Source of the DNA: Candidatus Iainarchaeum sp.
Lineage (GTDB): Archaea > Iainarchaeota > Iainarchaeia > Iainarchaeales > JAAZKV01
Direction of reading: 5' to 3'
Length of the DNA: 12,576 bases
NCBI GenBank assembly: GCA_026397035.1
Contig: JAPLVQ010000118.1
Location: 717-13,292, forward strand
Shown: positions 6,540 through 12,094 of the stretch, piece by piece
Position numbering within the stretch: the stretch's first letter is position 1
Layout of the letters: the number at the start of each line of letters is the position of its first letter
The notes under the pieces: generated by a model
The model's input: the letters and a program-made list of their open reading frames with translations, nothing else
Database searches by the model: none
What the model was told of the DNA's origin: nothing
Translations under genes and position numbers: made by a program

Positions 6540-7730
6540 ATGTTTTCAAGCATGAAAGGGAAAATTGTTTTTCGAGAAGAAAAATTCGGGGGGATAATTT
6601 ACAATTCTACTACTGGTAAATACAATTATGTTACAAAAGAACAAACCAAAGAGCAACTGGAAAAATTTAAATCAAGCAGCTTGGTTTTTGTTAAAAACCC
6701 GGAAATTACAAACTGTTATCTAAATGCGCCTGAAGAAATAGGTCTTGATATAACGCAACAGTGCAATTTGGTTTGTTCTCACTGTTATAAAGATTCTGGG
6801 AAAAATACAAAAAAGGAGCTCTCGACTCAAGAAATATTTGAGATAATTGACGAAGCTGCTGAAGCAGGGATATTTTGTCTTTTCATATCTGGCGGCGAAG
6901 CTACTTGCAGGCAGGACCTTTTTGAAATTGTCAATTATGCGAACAATAAAGGAATCCGTTCAACGCTTACTACAAATGGTGTTTATGGAAAAGACATTTT
7001 GGATAAAATAGTCTCTGCAAATTTTCTTAGAGTACAGATTAGTCTTGATGGGCCGAAAAAAGTTCATGATGGCATAAGAGGAAAAGGCAATTTTGATAAA
7101 TCGGTTGAGTCAATAAAATATTTAAAACAGCGAGGGGTTGATATAAGAATAAGCTGTCATCTTTGTAAAATAAACAAAGACTTTATTGAAGAAATGATTG
7201 CTCTTGCAAATTCTATCGGTGTTGCAATAAAGTTTTCTACTATCCGTCCTATTGGAAGGCAACAAACAACAGCAGATTTGGAAATGCTAACTGGCAAAGA
7301 GTTCTATAATGCAGTGCAAAGAATTCTTGAATTAAAAAAAGACTTTCCAAAAATCCAAATAACTTGTGATTTTGACAAACTGGTAGCGGAAGAAACGCTT
7401 TATCCTTTGCCCTCAGGTGGAAATAATCGCTGCTTGGCTGCAGAAAAAACAATTGCCATTGATAGTTATGGAAATATATTTCCTTGCAGCTTTTTTACCC
7501 CCTTTCCTGAATTTAATGCAGGCAACGTAAAAAACAATGGATTCATGAAAATTTGGAAAGAATCTGGGGTGTTTAAAAAATTTAGAGGCCGAAAATCAGC
7601 TGAAGAATGTATTTCTTGCAAGTATTTTGAAAAAAGTTGTTTTGGTGGCTGTCCAGCAATATCTTATGCTTTATTTAATAATGTTGAAATGCTTGACCCG
7701 ACTTGCCCAAAAAGCGAAATGAAAAAATAA
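6540..7730 (+). CDS. Radical SAM/SPASM protein, paralog 4 of 4 (396 aa)
   Basis: The N-terminal domain has VFREEKFGGIIYNSTTGKYN, then a NAPEEIGLD linker and radical SAM core: CNLVCSHC (C75, C79, C82), SGGEA (G118-G119-E120, Ala replacing the usual Pro), LTTNG, QISLDG, GIRGKGNFDKSV. The SPASM domain is complete like paralog 1: C298, G311-x4-C316, C357-x2-C360-x6-C367-x3-C371-x17-C389, with spacings identical to paralog 1 in the last five cysteines. Paralogs 1 and 4 therefore look like one subtype and 2 and 3 another. Start ATG 6540 follows GGAGAG (6525-6530) by nine bases; ATG 6552 is an alternative. It lies four bases after the stop of paralog 3. Predicted cytoplasmic; substrate unknown. Confidence 0.87.
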   Translation: MFSSMKGKIVFREEKFGGIIYNSTTGKYNYVTKEQTKEQLEKFKSSSLVFVKNPEITNCYLNAPEEIGLDITQQCNLVCSHCYKDSGKNTKKELSTQEIFEIIDEAAEAGIFCLFISGGEATCRQDLFEIVNYANNKGIRSTLTTNGVYGKDILDKIVSANFLRVQISLDGPKKVHDGIRGKGNFDKSVESIKYLKQRGVDIRISCHLCKINKDFIEEMIALANSIGVAIKFSTIRPIGRQQTTADLEMLTGKEFYNAVQRILELKKDFPKIQITCDFDKLVAEETLYPLPSGGNNRCLAAEKTIAIDSYGNIFPCSFFTPFPEFNAGNVKNNGFMKIWKESGVFKKFRGRKSAEECISCKYFEKSCFGGCPAISYALFNNVEMLDPTCPKSEMKK

Positions 7731-7743
7731 AGGGGGTATATTT

Positions 7744-8622
7744 ATGATGAGAGTTAATTTATGCAAGGGTCTAAAAAGAACCAAACGGTTTCCAAAAGAC
7801 AATGAAATTAGATTTGTGTGGGGAAAGTATTTGCCTGAATTATTTAGGGGAAAATCGCTTGTTCGTTATATTCCAAATGAATACGGTCCGGATTTTAAAA
7901 TAATATTTAACAAACGCAGAGCAGCTAATTTGACTTATCCAAAAAATATTTGTCCGTTCAGCAAATTTTTAAAAAGAAGGTATTATGTGATTGGCAACTA
8001 CATTTTGACCCCCAATCTGTATCCATTTGCTAAGCACCATCGGCTTTTGATAACAAAAAAACATTACGCAAATCCAAGGTTAAAAGACTTTGAATTTATA
8101 CTAAAGTTCTGTGAAATTATTCCAACTACTGCAATTCTGAGTATTAAGGGGTCTGGGGCGGGAGTTCCAGCTCATCTCCATTTTCAGGTATTTGACGAAA
8201 AACTTCCTGTAATGAGTGCAAAAACAAAGTTTCTTTTTTCAAATGGGGAAGTAGTTGTTAGTCGAATAATTTATCCATCTTATGGGATAAAGATAATTGG
8301 AAAGAATATTTCAAAATGGGTTTTTAGAATAATAAAGGGTATTTCTTATTCTTATAATCTTGCAATAAAAGGGAATCAAGTTATTTTTTATCCGCGAACA
8401 ATTGTTTTGCCAACAAAATCTGTCGAGTGGCGTTTTGGGGCGACAGAGTTAAGCGGCTTTATTATAACAAAGAACAAAGAAGTATTTGACTCAATTACCT
8501 GCGAACAAATAAAAAAGTATTTAAAAAAAGCCACTATTTCTTCAAGAAAAGATATAAATGAATTTGAGAAAAAAGTAAAAAATGCCATTAAGATTAAAAA
8601 GCTGAAGAAAACTGCTGATTAG
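7744..8622 (+). CDS. HIT-superfamily nucleotidyltransferase/phosphorylase-like protein (292 aa)
   Basis: Two HIT-fold signatures are visible: NLYPFAKHHRLLITKKHY (residues 91-108) and GAGVPAHLHFQVF (138-150) with H144-x-H146-x-Q148. The HxHxQ form is typical of the GalT/Apa/GDP-sugar-phosphorylase branch, where the second His is the nucleotidylated nucleophile, rather than of HxHxHxx hydrolases. The exact family (for example DUF4922-like or GDP-hexose phosphorylase-like) cannot be settled by eye. A basic C-terminal tail (KKVKNAIKIKKLKK) follows the fold. Start ATG 7744 is preceded by GGGGGT (7732-7737) with six bases between, and the gene lies 13 bp after the last radical SAM gene, so it is very likely co-transcribed. 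It may activate, transfer or cleave a nucleotide-linked intermediate of the pathway (inference). Confidence 0.75.
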   Translation: MMRVNLCKGLKRTKRFPKDNEIRFVWGKYLPELFRGKSLVRYIPNEYGPDFKIIFNKRRAANLTYPKNICPFSKFLKRRYYVIGNYILTPNLYPFAKHHRLLITKKHYANPRLKDFEFILKFCEIIPTTAILSIKGSGAGVPAHLHFQVFDEKLPVMSAKTKFLFSNGEVVVSRIIYPSYGIKIIGKNISKWVFRIIKGISYSYNLAIKGNQVIFYPRTIVLPTKSVEWRFGATELSGFIITKNKEVFDSITCEQIKKYLKKATISSRKDINEFEKKVKNAIKIKKLKKTAD

Positions 8623-8651
8623 TTGGTTTGAGAAAATACTTGGCTGAAAAA

Positions 8652-8969
8652 TTATTCTCCTTTGACAAGCTTGTCATCCTTAATTGAGGGCCACTTTATA
8701 AGAAAACACTTTAAGTTCGGACTTGTTTTTATTATACCATGAACTTCACCAGGTTCAACGAACAAAACCTGCCCTTTTTTTACTGACAACCTTTTCTCAT
8801 TAATTAGAATCTCAAAAGAACCTTTGGTGACAATATAATATTCATTAATCTTCTTGTGGGAATGCTGTTTGTCTGGCGCTTTTGCAAAGTAATCAATCTC
8901 AACAGGAGACTTGGATTCTCCAACGCCAAGAAGCCACTTTCTTTTGCAATTAATATCGGCAAGTTCCAT
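8652..8969 (-). CDS. Single-domain cupin protein (105 aa)
   Basis: A small beta-barrel cupin. Motif 1 is HSHKKINEYYIVTKG with metal ligands H36, H38, E43; motif 2 is GQVLFVEPGEVH with H77. All four classical ligands are present, so it should bind a divalent metal. Similar one-domain cupins act on sugars or sugar phosphates or as small-molecule sensors; the specific reaction is not readable. It is transcribed toward the radical SAM operon and ends 29 bp from the HIT gene (convergent), so it is not part of that operon. ATG 8969 has no ribosome site but does have a TATA-like box about 26 nt upstream, suggesting a leaderless mRNA. Confidence 0.82.
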   Translation of the reverse strand: MELADINCKRKWLLGVGESKSPVEIDYFAKAPDKQHSHKKINEYYIVTKGSFEILINEKRLSVKKGQVLFVEPGEVHGIIKTSPNLKCFLIKWPSIKDDKLVKGE

Positions 8970-8989
8970 ATATTGGTTGTTGGAAAATA

Positions 8990-9001
8990 ATAATATAAAA
9001 A
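8990..9001 (-). promoter_or_regulatory. TATA-like box for the cupin gene
   Basis: On the reverse strand TTTTTATATTAT is centred about 26 nt before the cupin ATG at 8969, the archaeal TATA-to-TSS distance, implying a transcript that starts at or next to the ATG. Confidence 0.5.
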
Positions 9002-9113
9002 GACCGCTTTGTCCTTAATATGGTATAGTATGTATTTCGCGTTGGCGGTTGTAAATTAGTATCATTTTAGGGCATAACCAATGTGTTTGAATAGTATTTT
9101 AATGGGAAATATG

Positions 9114-9120
9114 TATAAAT
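9114..9120 (+). promoter_or_regulatory. TATA-like box for the lipoprotein gene
   Basis: TATAAAT is centred about 24 nt before ATG 9141. This spacing suggests a leaderless mRNA beginning at 9141 and argues against the in-frame upstream ATGs at 9081, 9102 and 9111. Confidence 0.5.
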
Positions 9121-9140
9121 TTAATATGCAAAAGCGCGGT

Positions 9141-10058
9141 ATGGATTCAAGATTACTTATTGGGAGCATTACTGCTTTGTTTGTTTTGGCACTTTTTGGG
9201 TGTATTCAAATACCAATTGGTGGGCAGGCAGTAAATGTTGAACTAAATAAACCGATTACTTTAGCCCAGAACTCAACTTATGAAAATAAGGATTCAAATA
9301 TATTTTTCACAGTAATTTCTTTTACTGATTCTCGGTGTCCTGCTGGAAAAGAATGTATCTGGGCGGGGGAGTTAGGAGTCAACCTTAAACTTTATGGTGG
9401 AAATTTAATTAAAGAACAACAAATCCATTTAGCCATGACTACAGAAAAAAGCACACTAATTGGTAATTATCAGATTGAACTTTTGGCAATTGATCCTAGT
9501 AATAGTCAAGTCCAAATAAAAATTACTGATATTACGCAGCCTATTATTGGCGAACAAAAATGGTTTTCAATAGAGTCAAAACAATGCAATAACAATCCTT
9601 GGAATATTTGGAAAGCAAGTAAAATGCAGGAACTTACTATCCAAGGGATATCTCCGCAAGAACCAACCGAAGAAATTCAATTAGTGCGCTCCTGGCTTAC
9701 GGAAAAATACAAGATAACTGTTTTAGATTTTGCATCAGGAAGTGTGGCAGATTTAGTGACTTGCGAAACATGTAACTGCCTTACAGGAGAAAAAATAGCC
9801 GTGCTTGTTGATGCAAATTATTCAGCGAAAATGATTGAAATAGGTTTTACTGAAATGGGGTTAATTGGATGCACAATGGATGCGAAAATTTGTCCTGACG
9901 GAAGCGCAGTTGGGCGTACAGCGCCGTTCTGTGAATTTGAAGTGTGTTCTTCTATAAATGAGGAATCAATTGTGTGTCCAAAAGATGCAAGAAGCTGTCC
10001 TGATGGAAGTATAGTAGGACGAGTAGCGCCAACTTGTGAATTCGCTTTATGTCAGTAA
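9141..10058 (+). CDS. Putative lipoprotein with RCPxxxxCxWAGE motif and two C-terminal Cys-rich repeats (305 aa)
   Basis: Begins with MDSRLL, a hydrophobic stretch and LALFGC, a lipobox-like end to a signal peptide with C21 as anchor, so it is probably attached to the outer face of the membrane. Residues about 60-80 hold DSRCPAGKECIWAGE (C66, C72), a motif I recognise from many secreted proteins of unknown function. A middle region has CNNNPW (C149) and a CETCNC cluster (C208, C211, C213) preceding a beta-rich LTGEKIAVLVDA segment. Residues 244-269 and 279-304 are two 26-residue copies of C-x7-CPDGS-x-VGR-x-AP-x-CEF-x2-C, four Cys each with one Cys at each end. I chose ATG 9141 because it gives a normal signal peptide and sits the right distance from a TATA-like box; the frame is open from ATG 9081. 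No enzyme function is evident. Confidence 0.7.
   Translation: MDSRLLIGSITALFVLALFGCIQIPIGGQAVNVELNKPITLAQNSTYENKDSNIFFTVISFTDSRCPAGKECIWAGELGVNLKLYGGNLIKEQQIHLAMTTEKSTLIGNYQIELLAIDPSNSQVQIKITDITQPIIGEQKWFSIESKQCNNNPWNIWKASKMQELTIQGISPQEPTEEIQLVRSWLTEKYKITVLDFASGSVADLVTCETCNCLTGEKIAVLVDANYSAKMIEIGFTEMGLIGCTMDAKICPDGSAVGRTAPFCEFEVCSSINEESIVCPKDARSCPDGSIVGRVAPTCEFALCQ
9870..9947 (+). repeat. Cys-rich domain repeat, copy 1
   Basis: Encodes residues 244-269 of the lipoprotein (CTMDAKICPDGSAVGR, then TAPFCEFEVC). It matches copy 2 at 9975-10052 in length and in all four cysteine positions; a 27-bp linker separates the copies. Confidence 0.75.
9975..10052 (+). repeat. Cys-rich domain repeat, copy 2
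   Basis: Encodes residues 279-304 of the lipoprotein (CPKDARSCPDGSIVGR, then VAPTCEFALC). It ends two codons before the stop. The DNA has diverged from copy 1 at many positions, so the duplication is not recent. Confidence 0.75.
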
Positions 10059-10145
10059 ATTTAGGAAGACCTTTTTTTGGAAACTTTTTTTGTTTCTGGT
10101 AAAGTATTTAACCTTGTTCTTCTATGCTTTTTGTACGGTGTTTTG

Positions 10146-10979
10146 GTGAGTAAAAGCTTTAAGAAAAAAAATACTGGGAAAATGATTCCTGAAACAGAAA
10201 AAGGGGGAAAAGGAGTTTTTGGAAAATCGTTGTTTTTTGTTTCAAATTATAAGGGATTTTCACTTGCTGTAATAGTAGTGCTTTTTGCGATACTCTTATT
10301 ACTTTTGAATTATGCTGGTGTTTCTAATGGGGTTCCTGACTTTACTGCAGAAAAAATATCCTACGCGCAAGGACTTTATACTTCAAATCAGGAACTGCTT
10401 GACAGTTATGTGATTGGAATGGAAACACAAGCAGTCCCTGATGGAATACAAGCAGTCCCTGATGGAATACAAGCAGTCCCTGATGGAATACAAGCAGTCC
10501 CTGATGGAATACAAGCAGTCCCTGATGGAACACAAGTGGCTGAAGGAGAAACAAGCACTATTAATGATGATTATTATACTTCAACAAAACAGGATATTGA
10601 CTGGCTGAAAAATAAAGAAACCCAATTGTACAAAACGCCGCCAATAAGACTTTTATTTGCGCGAGAACTTGCTTATTCTGGAGTTATGCAATTAGTAATG
10701 ACAATAAATACTTCCACTGTTTTCCAATTATCAGAACAAGATTATACTTCGTCAATTAATGAAGCAAAAAATCAGGGAATAACAATGCCGATGATACTAT
10801 CTCAGCAAGAAATTGACGATACTTTTAGTTCAAGCGAAGAAAAAGATGCATTCAACAAGACTTGCGAAGAATTGTTTAAAGAATACGTCGCCCTCAAAAA
10901 GCAAATACTTGAATCTAATGCTTCAAAAGAAAGAAAATTTGTCGAAGCAAAAAAACTTCTCTGGATAACGGATTCATAA
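10146..10979 (+). CDS. Single-pass membrane protein with QAVPDGI tandem repeats (277 aa, start uncertain)
   Basis: Not recognised as a known family. It has a basic N-terminus (SKSFKKKNTGK), one transmembrane helix at about residues 38-57 (FSLAVIVVLFAILLLLLNYA), and then a domain probably outside the cell. Residues 95-129 are five exact copies of a heptapeptide, QAVPDGI (last copy QAVPDGT), followed by a polar linker and a helical C-terminal domain (about 150-277) with DIDWLKNKETQLYKTPP and a charged helix ending KERKFVEAKKLLW. GTG 10146 is chosen because GGTG precedes it by five bases, the same spacing as at 3050. TTG 10077 (which would add a hydrophobic stretch) and ATG 10182 (with a TATA-like TTTAAG upstream) are alternatives. 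It follows the lipoprotein gene on the same strand and may be co-transcribed with it. Confidence 0.6.
   Translation: MSKSFKKKNTGKMIPETEKGGKGVFGKSLFFVSNYKGFSLAVIVVLFAILLLLLNYAGVSNGVPDFTAEKISYAQGLYTSNQELLDSYVIGMETQAVPDGIQAVPDGIQAVPDGIQAVPDGIQAVPDGTQVAEGETSTINDDYYTSTKQDIDWLKNKETQLYKTPPIRLLFARELAYSGVMQLVMTINTSTVFQLSEQDYTSSINEAKNQGITMPMILSQQEIDDTFSSSEEKDAFNKTCEELFKEYVALKKQILESNASKERKFVEAKKLLWITDS
10428..10532 (+). repeat. Five tandem 21-bp repeats, in frame
   Basis: Five head-to-tail copies of CAAGCAGTCCCTGATGGAAT(A): 10428-10448, 10449-10469, 10470-10490, 10491-10511, 10512-10532. The first four are identical; the fifth differs only near its end (GGAACA). The flanks (ATGGAAACA before, CAAGTGGCTGAAGGA after) look like decayed partial units. 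The period is a multiple of three, so copy-number change keeps the frame. Confidence 0.95.
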
Positions 10980-11078
10980 AAAAGAGTTTTAAATTTTTGA
11001 TGAAGTAAGTTTTAGATCTTTTATAATGAGTTTTAGAGTTTAAATAATAAAAGGATATTGTTCGAATTTTGCTTGTAA
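10980..11078. other. A/T-rich convergent intergenic region with GAGTTTTA-like repeats
   Basis: A 99-bp gap between the converging repeat-protein and YkgJ-type genes. Three similar words occur at about 10984 (GAGTTTTAAAT), 11008 (AAGTTTTAGAT) and 11029 (GAGTTTTAGAG), spaced about 21-24 nt. The T-runs could terminate the rightward transcript in the archaeal manner; no GC-rich hairpin is present. Confidence 0.35.
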
Positions 11079-11798
11079 TTATTTGTAGATTTGCTTTTTT
11101 TTGGAACTTTTTGGCATCATGCTTACAAGCTCGTCAAGCGAAATCTCTCCGATTTGTTTTTCTCCCAAAAACAGCAAACCTTTTTTTGGTGGATACTGCC
11201 AAACACCCAAAAAACTTTTTTCATCAACGTTTTTAAAGTACTCCTGAACTCTTTTATAATAAATTTTTGATTCAATTGAAAGATTCTTTTGAGTTGACTT
11301 GAAAAGCTCGCAAAAAGGATATTGTTCGCGTAAATCAGGCATTGCGATAAAAGGGAAAAGTTTACAAGGCTCAGGACGCACTGGATAAATTTCGCAGGCA
11401 TTTTCTGCTTTAAGAAAAGAACAACTAAAACGCTGTTCTTTTTGGGTTCTTTTACTATCAAATTTGAATATAATCTTGTTTTTGCGAGATAATACTACTT
11501 GTGGAACAATAAAAAAACTTTCAGCCGGAGTTGCCACTTCTTTTTTTATCAAATCAAAAAGCCTTTGCGGGAAAAAAGTAGTTGGGAAAGTCAATACCCC
11601 TGGAGTAGTTTTTGGATAAAGCTTGACATTAAGCATGCAGTAATTTGGAAGAAAGGTTCCCTTACTAGTTTTAAGCAAACGTGCTATTTTGGACGCTTCA
11701 CTTGGAAGAAGTGTAATCCAGTAACGCTTACAACACTCGCCACAAGAAAGACAAAATTCAGATTCCTGTTTTTTAGTTAGTTTTTGAAGCGAACCCAT
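11079..11798 (-). CDS. YkgJ-family CxxCxxCC metal-cluster protein (239 aa)
   Basis: The N-terminus carries CLSCGECC (C16, C19, C22, C23), and a second set of ligands follows in CSFLKAENACEIYPVRPEPC (C126, C135, C145) with the diagnostic YPVRPEPCKLFP. This is the signature of the YkgJ / CxxCxxCC family, proposed to chelate zinc or an Fe-S cluster; biochemical roles in the family are mostly unknown. The roughly 100 residues between the two cysteine groups and the 90-residue C-terminal extension make it longer than compact family members. It ends in a basic KSSKKKQ tail. ATG 11798 lies about 27 nt from a TTTTTTAAAG box on the reverse strand, so it is probably leaderless and monocistronic. Confidence 0.8.
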   Translation of the reverse strand: MGSLQKLTKKQESEFCLSCGECCKRYWITLLPSEASKIARLLKTSKGTFLPNYCMLNVKLYPKTTPGVLTFPTTFFPQRLFDLIKKEVATPAESFFIVPQVVLSRKNKIIFKFDSKRTQKEQRFSCSFLKAENACEIYPVRPEPCKLFPFIAMPDLREQYPFCELFKSTQKNLSIESKIYYKRVQEYFKNVDEKSFLGVWQYPPKKGLLFLGEKQIGEISLDELVSMMPKSSKKKQIYK

Positions 11799-11820
11799 GC
11801 TTTGATTAAATGGTAAAAGG

Positions 11821-11830
11821 CTTTAAAAAA
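11821..11830 (-). promoter_or_regulatory. TATA-like box for the YkgJ-family gene
   Basis: On the reverse strand TTTTTTAAAG is centred about 27 nt before ATG 11798, consistent with an archaeal promoter and a leaderless message. No ribosome site precedes this ATG. Confidence 0.5.
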
Positions 11831-11918
11831 CTCGACTCCTTTTGGATATTATTTGAATTTTAGCCCGGACAGGAACCTTTTAAAAAGTGATTAAATGAAA
11901 TTCTTGTAAGAATGAGCT

Positions 11919-11929
11919 AATAAATAATG
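11919..11929 (+). promoter_or_regulatory. TATA-like box for tRNA-Thr
   Basis: AATAAATAATG is centred about 29 nt before the first base of the tRNA, a usual archaeal tRNA promoter distance. A 14-bp perfect inverted repeat (ATTCTTGTAAGAAT, 11900-11913) sits just upstream; its role is unknown. Confidence 0.45.
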
Positions 11930-11952
11930 CAATAAAATTGCCGGATTGTTTC

Positions 11953-12042
11953 GCCTCTGTGGCTCAGTTGGTAGAGCGCCAGTTTTGTACTCTTAAATGA
12001 CAAACTAACTGGATGTCGTGGGTTCAAATCCCACCAGAGGCT
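11953..12042 (+). tRNA. tRNA-Thr(UGU), intron-containing
   Basis: A full cloverleaf can be drawn. Acceptor stem GCCTCTG (11953-11959) pairs with CAGAGGC (12035-12041), with discriminator T at 12042. D stem GCTC/GAGC has loop AGTTGGTA, anticodon stem is CCAGT (11979-11983)/ACTGG (12008-12012), variable loop ATGTC, T stem GTGGG/CCCAC with loop TTCAAAT. The anticodon loop before splicing is 24 nt; removing 17 nt (11990-12006) leaves TTTGTAA with anticodon TGT (11986-11988), which reads ACA threonine codons. CCA is not encoded. Discriminator U fits archaeal tRNA-Thr. Confidence 0.95.
11990..12006 (+). other. tRNA intron with bulge-helix-bulge junction
   Basis: The 17-nt intron CTCTTAAATGACAAACT lies between tRNA positions 37 and 38. 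The loop bases TTTG (11984-11987) pair with intron CAAA (12001-12004), a 4-bp central helix flanked by two 3-nt bulges, TA^C and CT^A, each cut after its second base. A short inner stem TC/GA closes the intron loop. This is the standard archaeal splicing endonuclease substrate. Confidence 0.9.
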
Positions 12043-12062
12043 TCCTTTACTGGAAAATGTGT

Positions 12063-12075
12063 ATTTTAATAATAT
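12063..12075 (+). promoter_or_regulatory. TATA-like box for the glycosyltransferase gene
   Basis: ATTTTAATAATAT is centred about 25 nt before ATG 12095. No ribosome site precedes the ATG, so a leaderless message is likely. Confidence 0.45.
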
Positions 12076-12094
12076 ATCATTTCAAATAATAATA

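Noticed and set aside
8623..8651. Terminator between the HIT and cupin genes
   Set aside because: The 29-bp gap has no hairpin and no convincing T-run on either strand.
9002..9052. Possible hairpin between GACCGC and GCGGTT upstream of the lipoprotein gene
   Set aside because: The stem is only six pairs with one wobble and a loop of more than 30 nt, too weak to call a riboswitch or terminator.
10428..10532. CRISPR-like array
   Set aside because: The units are directly abutting with no spacers, and the repeat is in frame within a coding sequence.
10342..10608. Additional open frames on both strands through the 21-bp repeats
   Set aside because: A stop-free repeat whose length is a multiple of three opens several frames at once; only the frame with flanking coding sequence and a membrane helix is credible.
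11499..11780. Plus-strand open frame opposite the YkgJ-type gene
   Set aside because: The minus-strand frame contains the diagnostic CxxCxxCC and YPxRPxxC motifs; the plus-strand product shows no domain pattern.
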